From contig NZ_JAJSEE010000002.1 of the NCBI RefSeq assembly GCF_023555375.1, positions 124,001 through 188,000 on the forward strand: a stretch of DNA of 64,000 nt, in the 5' to 3' direction. This document shows positions 54,916 through 64,000 of the stretch, one piece after another. Source of the DNA: Guyparkeria hydrothermalis (GTDB taxonomy: Bacteria; Pseudomonadota; Gammaproteobacteria; Halothiobacillales; Halothiobacillaceae). Every line of letters starts with the position of its first letter. The first letter of the stretch is position 1. The position numbers and the translations under genes were made by a program. Below the pieces are notes generated by a model. That model had not been told where the DNA came from, made no database searches, and saw only the letters and a list, made by a program, of their open reading frames with translations.

Positions 54916-55581
54916 TCAGAACGGGGCGTCGAGCTCGAACACCGCCTTGGGCGCCTCCGGATGTTCCGGATCGGGAAAGGCGAGCCGCATGGCATGCAGC
55001 ATCAGTCGTTCGTGGCGTCCCGCGTCGGGGTGATAGAGCGAGTCGCCCTGAATGGGGCGTCCCCGGGCCAGCAGGTGCACGCGCAGCTGGTGTGAGCGGC
55101 CGGTGATCGGTTCGAGGATTACCCGCACGGCCGCATCGCCGGTCTCGGCGATGCGGTAGCGCGTCTGCGAGGGGCGCCCGCCCTCGGGGTCGATCCGGTA
55201 GCGCGGCCGACGGTCGGGGTCCTTGCCGATCGGCAGGTCGATCAGGCCCTCGGCCGGCTCGAGCGGCGCGTCGATGAGTGCCACGTAGGTCTTGTTGACC
55301 GCCCGCGCGGCGAAGGCCTTGGAGAGGAACGAGTGCGCGCGGGCGTTGCGCGCCAGCACCAGCAGGCCCGAGGTGTCCCAGTCGAGGCGATGGACGATGC
55401 GCGCCTCGGGGAACTCGGTCTGCACGCGCGTGATCAGGCAGTCCTGCTTGTCCGGCCCGATGCCGGGTACCGACAGCATCCGCTCCGGCTTGGCTACCAC
55501 CAGGAAATCGCGACGCTCGCCGATCAGCGCCCAATCCCCGGGCGGCTGGTTGGCGGGCAGGTTGTGGTCGATCGGGGTCAC
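54916..55581 (-). CDS. rluA: RluA-family RNA pseudouridine synthase
   Basis: 221 residues. The catalytic Asp67 is in RIVHRLDWDTSGLLVLARN, with VAKPERMLSVPG before it and EPITGRSHQLRVHLLARGRPIQGDSLY after it. The short length without an S4 domain fits RluA (23S U746 and tRNA U32) rather than RluC or RluD. The start is GTG 55581, one base after the glnD stop region, so translation is coupled to glnD. Confidence 0.88.
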   Translation of the reverse strand: MTPIDHNLPANQPPGDWALIGERRDFLVVAKPERMLSVPGIGPDKQDCLITRVQTEFPEARIVHRLDWDTSGLLVLARNARAHSFLSKAFAARAVNKTYVALIDAPLEPAEGLIDLPIGKDPDRRPRYRIDPEGGRPSQTRYRIAETGDAAVRVILEPITGRSHQLRVHLLARGRPIQGDSLYHPDAGRHERLMLHAMRLAFPDPEHPEAPKAVFELDAPF

Positions 55582-55582
55582 C

Positions 55583-58291
55583 TCAATGCTCCTCGTCCGC
55601 GCCGCGGCCCTTGGCCGCGTGGATCAGGGCGTCGGCGATCGCCTGCTGGTGCTCGCGGTCGTTGATCGGGTGGCCGTACTGGTCGACCACGAAGAAGGCG
55701 TCCTCGGCGCGTTCGCCCAGGGTGGCGATCCGGGCGTGCAGCAGGATCGCGCCCATGCGCCAGAGCGTGTCGGAGAGATCCGCGAGCAGGCCCGGCCGGT
55801 CCTTGGTCAGCACCTGGATCATGGTGCGCGCCCGGGCGACGTCGGCGATGAATTCCACCTCGGTATCCACGTCCAGGCTCGAGAGCTGGGCCGGGGTGCG
55901 CCGGCGGGTGACGGACAGCGCGCGCTCGGGTCGGTGGATCACCCCTTCGAGCCGTTCGTGCAGCGCCTCGATCGCGCCGGGGTCGTCGACGGCGTGCCCC
56001 TGGCGATCGAGGACGAAGAATTCCAGCAGGATCAGCTCGGACTCGGGCAGCTGTTCGCGGTTGCCCTCGCCGTCGATGGCGTTGAGCCCGCTCTCGACCA
56101 CCAGCGGACGCGGGATCACCGTGATGTTGGCCGACTGGACGTTCAGGCCTTCCCGGTCGATGCCGGCGACCACGTGGGCGAACAGCGCCGGGTGGTTCTG
56201 GGCGAGGATCAGGATCTGGGTGGCCTGGTGCTGCGGGTCGTCGTTGATGGTCAGTGCCGGCAGGTCGGCATCGATCGCCACCCGCGAGTGGCGCAGGATG
56301 TTGTCGATCTCGTTTCTGAGGAAGTACTCCTCCGGCATTCCCGACAGCCAGGCGGCCAGCTTGCCGGCATCCATCCCCTCGCTCGAGCCCTGCCGATTGG
56401 CATCCCGGCGGGTCTCACGCACGATCTGCGCGGAGGAACGCACGCCCTCGGCGAAGTGCTGGTGGGTGAGTTCGAACAGGCGCTTGAGCAGGGTGTCGCG
56501 CCAGGAATTCCACAACTGCGGGTTGGTGGCGCGGATGTCGGCGACCGTCAGCAGGTAGAGGTAGTCGAGCCGTTCCGGGCTGCCGACCTGCTCGGCGAAG
56601 CGCCGGATGACCTCCGGGTCCTCGATGTCCTGGCGCTGGGCGGTGAACGAGAGCAGCAGATGCTGTTCGACCAGCCAGCCGACCAGGTCGATGTCCTCGC
56701 GGGCCAGGCCGTGGGCCCGGGCGAAGTCCCGGGCATCGAACGCGCCCAGCTCGGCGTGATCGCCGCCCCGGCCCTTGGCGATGTCGTGGAACAGGCCGGC
56801 CAGATACAGCACTTCCGGTCGCGGGATGCGGGCGAAGGCGTCCGCGGCGATCGGGTTCTCGTCGCGGTACTCGGGCAGGGCGGGCCGGCGCAGGTTGCGG
56901 ATCACCAGCAGGGTGTGGGTGTCGACCGTGTAGGCGTGGAACAGGTCGAACTGCATCAGGCCGACGATCGGGCCGAAGTTGGGGATGTAGGCGGCGAGCA
57001 CGCCGGTCAGGTTCATGTTGCGCAGGGCGAGGTAGACGCCGCGTTCGGCACGCAACAGGCGCATGAACAACTGCTTTGCGTGGCGGTTGGCGCGAAAGCC
57101 GGCGTCGATCACCGACAGGTTGGCGCGCAGCTGGCGGGCGGTCGCGGCGGTCATGCCCTCGAGTTCCGGGTGCTCGGCGAGCAGCAGGAACAGCTCGAGG
57201 ATGGCCGTGGGCGAGCGCATGAACACCTGCGCGTCGCGGGTCTCGATCAGCCGGCCGCGGCGGATGAAGCGCGGGTTGAGCCGCTGGATCGGCTCGAGGA
57301 TCTCCGGGTGCAGGCGCTCACGCCAGCGCTGGATCAGCAACTGGTTGAGGCGTTCGACCTCGATGGTGGCGCGGAAGAAACGCTGCATGAAGCGCTCGAC
57401 CGCGAGGTTGCCGTCCTGCTGCCCCTGGTAGCCGAACGCGCCGGCCAGGGTCTTCTGGTGGGTCAGGAGCAGCCGTTCCTCGGCGCGCTCGGCCAGGCCA
57501 TGCAGGCCAATCCGGATGCGGAACAGCAGCGATTCGGCGTGCTCGAGGGCGCGGTACTCGTCGTCGCGCAGCAGTTCGGCCCGGTGCATCGCCGCCAGGT
57601 TGGGGGCCCCGTCGATGCGATTGGCCAGCCAGCGGATGGTGTGCAGGTCGCGCAGGCCGCCCGGGCCTTCCTTGATGTGCGGCTCGATCTTGGTGCCGAC
57701 GTTGTCATGCGATTCGTAGCGCGCCTGCTGCTCGTCGAGCTTGGCGGCGAAGAACCAGGCCGGATCGAAGGCCGCCTCACTGCGGATGGCCGAATCCAGG
57801 CGCGTGACCAGTCCCTCGTCGCCGGCGATCAGCCGCATCTCGATCAGGCTGGTGTAGACGGTGGGGTCGGTGGCCGCCTCGAGGCATTCCTCGACGCTGC
57901 GCACGGCGTAGCCGATCGACAGACCGGTGTCCCAGAGGGTGTAGAGGAACGCCTGGACCGCCTCGTCGTGGGCGTGATCGGCGGTGAGCACCATGATGTC
58001 GATGTCCGAGTGAACGAACATCTCGCCGCGGCCGTAGCCGCCGACCGCGACCAGGGCGCAGGGGGTGTCGGCGAGCTTGTCCTGCCACAGGGTCCGCAGG
58101 GCGCTGTCGACCCGGGCGGTGACCTCCTGGATGAAGCCACGGGCGCTAGCCTCGTCGGCCAGTGCCTCGGCCCAGTGGGCGTTTAGCGTTTCGAGCTGGC
58201 GGGCCAGCGGCCGGTCGGCCGGGAAGGTGGTCTGGTCGCCGAATCGACCGTCGGGCGCCGGATGCCCGCTCGATTGCCCTGTCGATTGCAT
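55583..58291 (-). CDS. glnD: Bifunctional PII uridylyltransferase/uridylyl-removing enzyme GlnD
   Basis: 902 residues. The nucleotidyltransferase motif is GGYGRGEMFVHSDIDIM (84-100), the HD domain is LFHDIAKGRGGDHAELG, and the two C-terminal ACT domains start at EFFVLDRQGHAVDDPGA and VARARTMIQVLTKDRPGLLADLS. It senses glutamine and (de)uridylylates PII, which sets NtrB activity and so links to ntrBC at 11592-14157. It follows map after 4 bases on the same strand. Confidence 0.96.
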   Translation of the reverse strand: MQSTGQSSGHPAPDGRFGDQTTFPADRPLARQLETLNAHWAEALADEASARGFIQEVTARVDSALRTLWQDKLADTPCALVAVGGYGRGEMFVHSDIDIMVLTADHAHDEAVQAFLYTLWDTGLSIGYAVRSVEECLEAATDPTVYTSLIEMRLIAGDEGLVTRLDSAIRSEAAFDPAWFFAAKLDEQQARYESHDNVGTKIEPHIKEGPGGLRDLHTIRWLANRIDGAPNLAAMHRAELLRDDEYRALEHAESLLFRIRIGLHGLAERAEERLLLTHQKTLAGAFGYQGQQDGNLAVERFMQRFFRATIEVERLNQLLIQRWRERLHPEILEPIQRLNPRFIRRGRLIETRDAQVFMRSPTAILELFLLLAEHPELEGMTAATARQLRANLSVIDAGFRANRHAKQLFMRLLRAERGVYLALRNMNLTGVLAAYIPNFGPIVGLMQFDLFHAYTVDTHTLLVIRNLRRPALPEYRDENPIAADAFARIPRPEVLYLAGLFHDIAKGRGGDHAELGAFDARDFARAHGLAREDIDLVGWLVEQHLLLSFTAQRQDIEDPEVIRRFAEQVGSPERLDYLYLLTVADIRATNPQLWNSWRDTLLKRLFELTHQHFAEGVRSSAQIVRETRRDANRQGSSEGMDAGKLAAWLSGMPEEYFLRNEIDNILRHSRVAIDADLPALTINDDPQHQATQILILAQNHPALFAHVVAGIDREGLNVQSANITVIPRPLVVESGLNAIDGEGNREQLPESELILLEFFVLDRQGHAVDDPGAIEALHERLEGVIHRPERALSVTRRRTPAQLSSLDVDTEVEFIADVARARTMIQVLTKDRPGLLADLSDTLWRMGAILLHARIATLGERAEDAFFVVDQYGHPINDREHQQAIADALIHAAKGRGADEEH

Positions 58292-58295
58292 GGAA

Positions 58296-59054
58296 TCAGG
58301 CGGGCGGCAGGCTGAGGATGTCGAACCCGTCCTTGGTCACGGCGACCGTGTGCTCCCATTGCGCCGAGAGCGAGTGGTCCTTGGTGACTACCGTCCAGCC
58401 ATCGCCAAGGAGCTTAATCTCCTTCTTGCCGGCGTTGATCATCGGCTCGATGGTGAAGACCATGCCTTCCTTGAGGCGCACGCCTTCCCCCGGGTTGCCG
58501 TAGTGGACCACCTGCGGGTCCTCGTGGAAGTTTCGCCCGATGCCGTGGCCGCAGTACTCGCGCACCACGGAAAAGCCGGAGGATTCCGCGTGGGTCTGGA
58601 TGGCGTGGCCGATGTCGCCGAGGGTGGCGTCGGGACGGACCGTCTCGATGCCCTTCATCATCGCCTCATGGGTGACGTCGATCAGTCGCTGGGCGCGCAC
58701 CGAGGGCTTGCCGACCGTGTACATCGCCGAGGTGTCGCCGTACCAGCCATCCTTGATCACGGTGACGTCGATGTTGAGGATGTCGCCGTCGCGCAGGGTC
58801 TTGTCGCCGGGGATGCCGTGGCAAACCTGGTGGTTGAGCGAGGTGCAGATCGAGGCAGGGAAGCCGTGGTAGCCGAGGGTCGCCGGCGTGCCGCCCTGGA
58901 CCTCGGTGATGTGCTTGTGGGCGATCTCGTTGAGCTCGCCGGTGGTCACGCCGGCCCGCACGTGCTCGCGCAGCAGCACCAGTATCTCGGCGGCCAGCTG
59001 GCTGGCGATGCGGATCTTCTCGATTTCCTCGGGGGTCTTGATGGAGATGTTCAT
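58296..59054 (-). CDS. map: Methionine aminopeptidase type I
   Basis: 252 residues with the metal ligands Asp96 and Asp107 (DILNIDVTVIKDGWYGDTSAMY), His170 (CGHGIGRNFHEDP), Glu203 (TIEPMINAG) and Glu234 (AQWEHTVAVT). It removes initiator methionine from new proteins. ATG 59054 starts MNISIKTPEEIEKIRIA. It heads the map-glnD-rluA transcript. Confidence 0.96.
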   Translation of the reverse strand: MNISIKTPEEIEKIRIASQLAAEILVLLREHVRAGVTTGELNEIAHKHITEVQGGTPATLGYHGFPASICTSLNHQVCHGIPGDKTLRDGDILNIDVTVIKDGWYGDTSAMYTVGKPSVRAQRLIDVTHEAMMKGIETVRPDATLGDIGHAIQTHAESSGFSVVREYCGHGIGRNFHEDPQVVHYGNPGEGVRLKEGMVFTIEPMINAGKKEIKLLGDGWTVVTKDHSLSAQWEHTVAVTKDGFDILSLPPA

Positions 59055-59125
59055 GACCTGGAAACGGGCTCCCCTCAATGGTGTTCGCCGCGATACGAGC
59101 GGCGCGCAAAGACGGTCAGTGTAAC

Positions 59126-59151
59126 GAAAAACGCCCCGGCTCGCGGGGCGT
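59126..59151 (-). terminator. Terminator after the TlpA-like gene
   Basis: ACGCCCCG (59131-59138) pairs with CGGGGCGT (59144-59151). The AAAAA before it becomes a U-tract on the minus-strand message. Confidence 0.8.
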
Positions 59152-59175
59152 CGGGGCGTGTCGGTGTGAGGCGGA

Positions 59176-59736
59176 TCAGGCCGACTCGAGCAGACCGTCG
59201 AGGGTGCGTTCGACCCGGTCGACGTCGAACACGCCGATCTTCTGGAACTCGATGCGCGCCTGGGCATCGAGGACGAAGGTCGTCGGGGTGACGCGCACCG
59301 GCCCGAAGACCTCCGCGCCGCGCCCGTCCTTGTCCTGCCAGATGGTGTAGGTCATGTCGCGCTCCTCGACCATCTTGTTGATCTGGTCGAGCGGGTCGTA
59401 GCTCATCGCCAGGCCCACGACGTTCACGCCGCGCTCGGCGTACTTGTCGTGCAGTTCCTGGATGTGCGGGATTTCCTTGACGCAGCCGGGGCAGGTGGTC
59501 GCCCAGAAGGTGATCAGGGTCGGCTTGCCCTTGATCGATGCCAGCTCGACCGGCTGGCCGTCGCGGTCCTGCACGGTCACGCCCTCCAGCGGCAGGCCGC
59601 TGTCCGACAGGCAGCCGCCCAGTCCCAGGGTCAGCAGCGCGCCGGTGCCGCCCAGCAGCAGCCGGCGGCGCGAGCGGTCGGCCGGGGCGTTGTCGGTCGT
59701 GTCCGTCGGGTGGTGATTCTCGGTCAGTGGCGTCAT
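59176..59736 (-). CDS. TlpA/ResA-like thiol-disulfide lipoprotein
   Basis: 186 residues. A Tat-like/lipoprotein leader has SRRRLLLGGTGALLTLGLGGC, with the lipobox cysteine at 42. The thioredoxin-fold domain has FWATTCPGCVKEIP (CPGC, 82-85) and cis-Pro in RVTPTTFVLD. It probably reduces disulfides in the periplasm, for example for cytochrome c maturation, which would fit the three cytochromes in this window, though none is adjacent. ATG 59736 is chosen; an in-frame upstream extension lacks support. Confidence 0.85.
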   Translation of the reverse strand: MTPLTENHHPTDTTDNAPADRSRRRLLLGGTGALLTLGLGGCLSDSGLPLEGVTVQDRDGQPVELASIKGKPTLITFWATTCPGCVKEIPHIQELHDKYAERGVNVVGLAMSYDPLDQINKMVEERDMTYTIWQDKDGRGAEVFGPVRVTPTTFVLDAQARIEFQKIGVFDVDRVERTLDGLLESA

Positions 59737-59828
59737 CTCGAACCCTCGTCTGGCCATGGGTGCACGTCGGGTGCAACAAGAAAGGACCCATCCGTGGCGC
59801 GAAAGTTTCCGCCTCGTGGCGGATGGCG

Positions 59829-61832
59829 TCAACGTTCGACGATCGCCTGCTCGAGCATGGCGGCGGTCATCACGCCTAGCGTGCGGGCCTGCGGCGAGCC
59901 GAGCATGCGTCGGGCCACCAGCACGCCGACGTCCTCCTCACGCATCACGCGCTGGGCCTGGGTCAGCGTGTAGCCCACCTCGACATCGGCGGCCCGGTAG
60001 AAACCGCTGATCTCGGCCGGGTCGACGAGGACCTCCTCGCGCACCTGGTCGGCCAGCGCCTCCATGTCGATGCCCGGCTCGGCCTGTTCCTCGCTGGCCG
60101 CTTCCGTGGTGTCGCTTGGCTCGACGCGCTCGCCTGCCTCGCTCGAGTCGTGGGCAGGTGAGGCCGTCGATTCCGGTGCCTCGTCGGCCCCGGCTTCGGC
60201 CTCGACTTGGACCTCGGAATCGCGGGCCGCCTGTTCGGCCTCGGCGCGGGCCTGCGCGTCGAACAGGGCCTGGTTGAAGACGTGGTCGAAGGCGGCCCTC
60301 GCCGCGGCGTACCGGATCACGCCCATCGCCTGGCGGTGCTCGTCGCGGATCACGAGCCAGGCGGGCTTTTCCTCGAGCGCCTGCTCGAAGCGGGCGAGAT
60401 TGCAGGGGCAGTTCACCTCGGCGACGCGCCGCTCGATGATGCTCGAGACACCGATGTTGTCGCCGTTGAACCACAACGACGGCCCCGGCATCTGCTGGTC
60501 GTTGGCGCGCAGGATCGCGTCGTAGAGCCCCGACTTGCCGAACACCATGCGGCTGACCAGCCCGGAGACGACGATGGTGATCATGGCGGGCAGGATCGCG
60601 CCGGTGTCACTGGTCAGTTCCAGTACCGCGGCCAGGGCGGCCAGCGGCGCCTGGAGCGTGGCGCCCATCATCGCGCCCATGCCCAGTACCGTGTAGAAGG
60701 CCACGTCGTTCAGCGGGATCTGGTCGAGCCGGTAGAGCAGGCTGCCGAGCGTCCCGCCGACCACGGCGCCGATCATCAGCACCGGGGCGATGGTGCCGAT
60801 CGGCAGGCCGAGACCCACGGTCACGCTGGCCAGCAGCCACTTGGCCACCGCGATGATCAACAGGGCGCCCAGGGTCAGCTCGGCGGCGGCGACCAGGTCC
60901 GTGGTGTCGTGGCCGATGCCCAGGATTTCCGGCACCCAGAAGCCGATGATGCCGGTGGCCACGCCCGCGGCGGTGAAGCGCGCCCAGACCGGCCAGTCCC
61001 AGCTGCGGGCGATGGTGCCCTCGACGATCTGGATATAGCCGGCGGCCATCGCGCCGATGATCAGTCCCAATGCCAGCAGCGTGGGCACCTCCCAGAACGA
61101 CATCTGGTGGTGGATCTCGATGGTGAACAGGGTTTCCGGCCCGAAGACGGTCGTGGCCAGCAGGGCGCCCATCGAGGAGGCGAGGATCACCGGCAGGAAG
61201 CTCGCCAGCGTGTACTGCTTGATTACCACCTCGAGGGCGAAGATTACGCCGGCCAATGGGGTGTTGAAGGCCGCCGAGATCGCCGCGGCCACCCCGCAAC
61301 CCGAGAGCGTGCGCACGCTGTTGTTCGGCAGCCCCAGGCTGTGGCCCAGCAGGCTGCCGGAGAAGGCGCCCAGGTGGATGCCGGGGCCTTCCCGCCCACC
61401 GGTCAGGCCGATCAGCAGGCCCCAGATGCCGGCGACGAACTGCACCACGGCGTTCTGCCAGGGCATGTCGGCGCCGAAACGGTGAAAGCGGATGATGACG
61501 TGGCCGACGCCGACGTTGCGCATGCCGAACGGCAAGAGGTGGAAGGCAAGGCCGAGGACCAGTGCGCCGAGGATCGGCAGCAGCAGTCGCCATTCGGCCG
61601 GGAGAGACTCGTAGCGCTCCGCGCCCGGGAGTCCCAGCCCGTAGACCTGCAGCCCCTCGAGTGCCAGCCGGAAGGCGACCACCAGCAGGGCGGCCAGCAA
61701 CCCGGCGATCAGGCCGAGCAGGGTGACCTGCAACAGGGCATCCGGTTGGGCCAGGCGCAGCCGCAGACGCTCGATGAACCGGTTCAGCGGGCGGCCGAAC
61801 CAGTCCTGGATGCGGGCGAGCAAAGCGGTCAC
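59829..61832 (-). CDS. ClC-family chloride channel/transporter with C-terminal CBS region
   Basis: 667 residues. The ClC membrane domain (about 30-430) has the anion-filter motif GGREGPGIHLGAFSG (GREGP 146-150) with the gating glutamate, FNTPLAGVIFALEVVIKQY, and GLGLPIGTIAPVLMIGA in place of the usual GxFxP. A CBS pair at the C-terminus (SIIERRVAEVNCPCNL onward; AADVEVGYTLTQAQRVMREEDVGVLV) is split by an acidic, Ala/Glu-rich linker of about 80 residues. It exports chloride or another anion, or exchanges it for protons. It is divergent from argC. Confidence 0.9.
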   Translation of the reverse strand: MTALLARIQDWFGRPLNRFIERLRLRLAQPDALLQVTLLGLIAGLLAALLVVAFRLALEGLQVYGLGLPGAERYESLPAEWRLLLPILGALVLGLAFHLLPFGMRNVGVGHVIIRFHRFGADMPWQNAVVQFVAGIWGLLIGLTGGREGPGIHLGAFSGSLLGHSLGLPNNSVRTLSGCGVAAAISAAFNTPLAGVIFALEVVIKQYTLASFLPVILASSMGALLATTVFGPETLFTIEIHHQMSFWEVPTLLALGLIIGAMAAGYIQIVEGTIARSWDWPVWARFTAAGVATGIIGFWVPEILGIGHDTTDLVAAAELTLGALLIIAVAKWLLASVTVGLGLPIGTIAPVLMIGAVVGGTLGSLLYRLDQIPLNDVAFYTVLGMGAMMGATLQAPLAALAAVLELTSDTGAILPAMITIVVSGLVSRMVFGKSGLYDAILRANDQQMPGPSLWFNGDNIGVSSIIERRVAEVNCPCNLARFEQALEEKPAWLVIRDEHRQAMGVIRYAAARAAFDHVFNQALFDAQARAEAEQAARDSEVQVEAEAGADEAPESTASPAHDSSEAGERVEPSDTTEAASEEQAEPGIDMEALADQVREEVLVDPAEISGFYRAADVEVGYTLTQAQRVMREEDVGVLVARRMLGSPQARTLGVMTAAMLEQAIVER

Positions 61833-61998
61833 GGGCCGGGCCTCCCGGGGAAAGAAGAAATGCGGTGAGCGGGCTCCCGCGCTGGATGGTCCGCAGCGAC
61901 GGCCCTGCTAATATGCCACGATTGTCGACCGGGTTCGAACGCCGCCTGCCGCGGCGGCGTTGCCCGGGTATCCACGCGAGAGGAGTCGAGTCGAAGAC

Positions 61999-63033
61999 AT
62001 GAAGAAGATCGGAATCGTCGGGGGCACCGGCTACACCGGTGTCGAGCTGATGCGCCTGCTGGCCCACCACCCGGAGGTCGAGGTGGTGGCGATGACTTCG
62101 CGTGGCGAGGCCGGTCGCCGCGTCGATGACCTCTACCCCAGCCTGCGTGGGCACACGGATCTCGTCTTCAGCGAGCCGGGCGAGGCGGATCTGGCCGGTT
62201 GCGACCTGGTGTTCTTCGCTACGCCCAACGGTATCGCCATGCAGGAGGCGCCGGCCTTGCTCGAGCAGGGGGTACGGGTGATCGATCTTGCCGCCGACTA
62301 TCGCCTCAAGGACCTCGATGTCTGGTCGCGCTGGTACGGCATGGAGCATGCCTCGCCCGACTGGGTCGAGCAGGCCGTCTACGGGCTGCCGGAGCTCTAC
62401 CGCGACGAGATCCGGGGCGCCCAGCTGGTCGCCAATCCCGGTTGCCACGTCACCGCCACCACGCTGGCCGTGTTGCCGCTGATGGGGCTGGAGTGGGTCG
62501 ATCACGAGCGGATCGTCGCGGACACCAAGTCGGGCGCCAGCGGTGCCGGGCGCTCGGCGGCCGTGCACACCCTGATGGCCGAGGCCGGTGAGAGCGTGCG
62601 CACCTACGCCGCCGCCGGTCACCGCCACCAGCCGGAGATTCGCCAGACCCTGACCACCATCGCCGAGCGCGAGATCGGGCTGACCTTCGTGCCGCACCTG
62701 GTGCCGATGGTCCGCGGGATCGAGTCGACCGTCTACCTGCCGCTCGTCGGCGAGCCGGGCGAGAACGTGCAGCGCCTCTACGAGCGCTACTACGCCGAGG
62801 AGCCGTTCGTCGACGTGATGCCGCCGAACAGCCACCCGGAAACGCGCAGCGTGCGCGGCAACAATATCTGCCGCATGGCCGTGCACCGGCCGCTCGACGG
62901 CCCCATGCTCGTGGTCTCCAGCGTGATCGACAACCTGGTCAAGGGCGCGGCCGGGCAGGCGGTGCAGAACATGAACCTGATGCTCGGCTGCGACGAGTCG
63001 GCTGGGCTGGAGCTGGTTGCCCTCTCCCCTTGA
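61999..63033 (+). CDS. argC: N-acetyl-gamma-glutamyl-phosphate reductase ArgC
   Basis: 344 residues. The NADPH-binding start is [20 protein letters not shown], the catalytic Cys149 is in [19 protein letters not shown], and GASGAGRSA follows. It catalyses the third step of arginine synthesis. AGGAGTCGAG lies upstream of ATG 61999. The 166-base gap to the ClC gene contains CTAATATG, a possible -10, but no clear -35. Confidence 0.96.
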   Translation: MKKIGIVGGTGYTGVELMRLLAHHPEVEVVAMTSRGEAGRRVDDLYPSLRGHTDLVFSEPGEADLAGCDLVFFATPNGIAMQEAPALLEQGVRVIDLAADYRLKDLDVWSRWYGMEHASPDWVEQAVYGLPELYRDEIRGAQLVANPGCHVTATTLAVLPLMGLEWVDHERIVADTKSGASGAGRSAAVHTLMAEAGESVRTYAAAGHRHQPEIRQTLTTIAEREIGLTFVPHLVPMVRGIESTVYLPLVGEPGENVQRLYERYYAEEPFVDVMPPNSHPETRSVRGNNICRMAVHRPLDGPMLVVSSVIDNLVKGAAGQAVQNMNLMLGCDESAGLELVALSP

Positions 63034-63142
63034 GCGGGTTGGGCGGCTCGCGTGCATTCGCCAATGGTCTGATAGACTGTGAGTTTGCCGCTTGGCACAG
63101 CATTTCTGCCGGGCGGACGCGCAATCGATTGAGGTGAACGCG

Positions 63143-63517
63143 ATGGTTGACGCAACCGACACCATGGTCGCCGAGCCGGCCACCGAGGCAACGCCGCTGG
63201 TCTTTACCGAGAACGCGGCGAACAAGGTTCAGTCGCTGATCGAGGAAGAGGGCAACCCGGATCTCAAGCTGCGCGTGTTCATCACGGGCGGTGGTTGCTC
63301 CGGTTTCCAGTACGGTTTCATGTTCGAGGAGACCGCTCAGCCGGACGACACGGCCGTGGAGCGTTCGGGCGTGACCCTGCTGGTCGACCCGATGAGCATT
63401 CAGTACCTCGAAGGTGCCGAGATCGACTACAAGGAAGACGTCTCCGGCGCGCAGTTCGTGATTCGCAACCCCAACGCCGCGACCACCTGCGGCTGCGGAT
63501 CGTCGTTCTCGATCTGA
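63143..63517 (+). CDS. erpA: Iron-sulfur cluster insertion protein ErpA
   Basis: 124 residues. The A-type carrier cysteines are Cys52 ([14 protein letters not shown]) and Cys116/Cys118 ([11 protein letters not shown], the ErpA-style end). The N-terminal 18 residues are an extra acidic/Ala extension. It delivers Fe-S clusters to target enzymes such as IspG/IspH. GAGGTGAACG precedes ATG 63143. It is followed by a GC hairpin and a citrate synthase gene. Confidence 0.94.
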   Translation: MVDATDTMVAEPATEATPLVFTENAANKVQSLIEEEGNPDLKLRVFITGGGCSGFQYGFMFEETAQPDDTAVERSGVTLLVDPMSIQYLEGAEIDYKEDVSGAQFVIRNPNAATTCGCGSSFSI

Positions 63518-63532
63518 TTTGGTGATGTCGAT

Positions 63533-63552
63533 ACGCGGGCGGTTGCCCGCGT
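63533..63552. terminator. GC hairpin between erpA and the citrate synthase gene
   Basis: ACGCGGGC (63533-63540) pairs with GCCCGCGT (63545-63552) around GGTT. No strong T-tract follows, so it may be a weak terminator or a stability hairpin. Confidence 0.4.
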
Positions 63553-63587
63553 GTCGCGTTTGTCAGGGTTACTACAAGGCGTTGTCG

Positions 63588-64000
63588 ATGGATTTCGTAC
63601 CGGGTTTGCAGGGTGTGCCGGCGGCGCAGTCTGCCATTTCGTATCTGGATGGTCAGGCCGGGCTCCTGACCTATCGTGGCTATCGCATCGTGGATCTGGC
63701 TCGCCAGAGCACGTTCGAGGAAACCGCGTGGGTGCTGATCCACGGGGATCTGCCCACCGCGCTCGAGCTCGCGGAATTCGACGCCGAGCTGCGTCGCAAC
63801 CGCCGCGTGAAGTACAACGTGCGCGACATCATGAAGTTCCTGCCCATCGACGGGCACCCCATGGAGGCGCTGCAGACCTGCGTCGCCAGCCTCGGCATGT
63901 TCTACCCGGGCCAGGAGCGCATGACGGCCAACGGCGTCAACGCCGATTCCGAGTTCGTCGAGCAGATGATCGTCAAGATCCTCTCGAGCATGTCGACGCT
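63588..64000 (+). CDS. gltA: Citrate synthase (3' end beyond window)
   Basis: 138 residues visible: MDFVPGLQGVPAAQSAISYLDGQAGLLTYRGYRIVDLA is the citrate synthase N-terminal signature, followed by TFEETAWVLIHGDLPTALEL and KFLPIDGHPMEALQTCVASLGMFYP. The active-site His and Asp lie beyond the window. It condenses oxaloacetate and acetyl-CoA. The short N-terminus resembles the Gram-positive/archaeal-like type or 2-methylcitrate synthases rather than the E. coli hexameric form, so the gene symbol is tentative. ATG 63588 has AAGG about 8 bases upstream. Confidence 0.8.
   Translation, partial: MDFVPGLQGVPAAQSAISYLDGQAGLLTYRGYRIVDLARQSTFEETAWVLIHGDLPTALELAEFDAELRRNRRVKYNVRDIMKFLPIDGHPMEALQTCVASLGMFYPGQERMTANGVNADSEFVEQMIVKILSSMST

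Overview
The window reads as a high-G+C chromosome segment from a gammaproteobacterium. Several things point there: the rplU-rpmA-obgE-proB order, a map-glnD-dapC-dapD neighbourhood, NtrBC and PhoBR pairs with recognisable sigma-54/NtrC and Pho-box sites, an ErpA-type iron-sulfur carrier, SirB, RmuC and a CusCBA copper/silver efflux operon. Three separate c-type cytochromes suggest a respiratory, possibly chemolithotrophic, sulfur-oxidiser-like lifestyle (a Halothiobacillaceae-like relative is my guess, from general impression only). No rRNA, tRNA, CRISPR array, transposase or integrase was found.

Layout. 1-1837: 3' truncated membrane diguanylate cyclase. 2044-7526: recG, a membrane-anchored triheme cytochrome c, fetAB, and a small soluble cytochrome c. 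7754-11378: a lone CbiM-like permease, sirB, purEK and a DUF4124 protein. 11400-14157: ntrBC behind a sigma-54 promoter and an NtrC enhancer site. 14268-24316: orphan parA, ybbAB/tesA, murJ, ribF, rmuC and a DUF302 protein, with two REP-like pairs and one hairpin-rich spacer. 24391-31083: cusA, cusB (with three metal-binding modules), cusC and a small Cys-rich secreted protein, read right to left. 31143-34673: PQQ-type sugar dehydrogenase, CPBP protease and a long KamA-type radical SAM protein. 34674-38000: the L21/L27/Obg/ProB group, preceded by a 270-base branched inverted-repeat element that begins just after a good promoter. 38062-43301: dapE, yffB, a small cytochrome, nadC and phoBR.

43406-48490 is the accessory highlight. 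A roughly 5.1 kb lower-G+C segment has inserted near the 5' end of a SAM-dependent methyltransferase gene and is bounded by a 7-bp direct repeat (TGGAACG). Its only sizeable gene encodes a 1445-residue protein with an N-terminal NACHT/STAND-type P-loop NTPase, a long helical middle and a C-terminal PD-(D/E)XK-type nuclease motif. This is a strong candidate for a single-gene anti-phage or anti-plasmid defence system with an unusual domain order.

48424-64000: the rest of the methyltransferase, a MASE1-GGDEF-EAL c-di-GMP protein, dapD, a 650-base nest of palindromes, dapC, a VOC protein, rluA-like, glnD, map, a TlpA-like lipoprotein, a ClC channel with CBS domains, argC, erpA and the start of a citrate synthase gene.

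Together the core genes cover nitrogen sensing (NtrBC, GlnD), phosphate sensing (PhoBR), lysine/peptidoglycan precursors (DapC, DapD, DapE, MurJ), metal export (Cus, FetAB) and electron transfer. The most unusual regions are the STAND-nuclease island, the rplU leader element and the dapC-dapD palindrome island.
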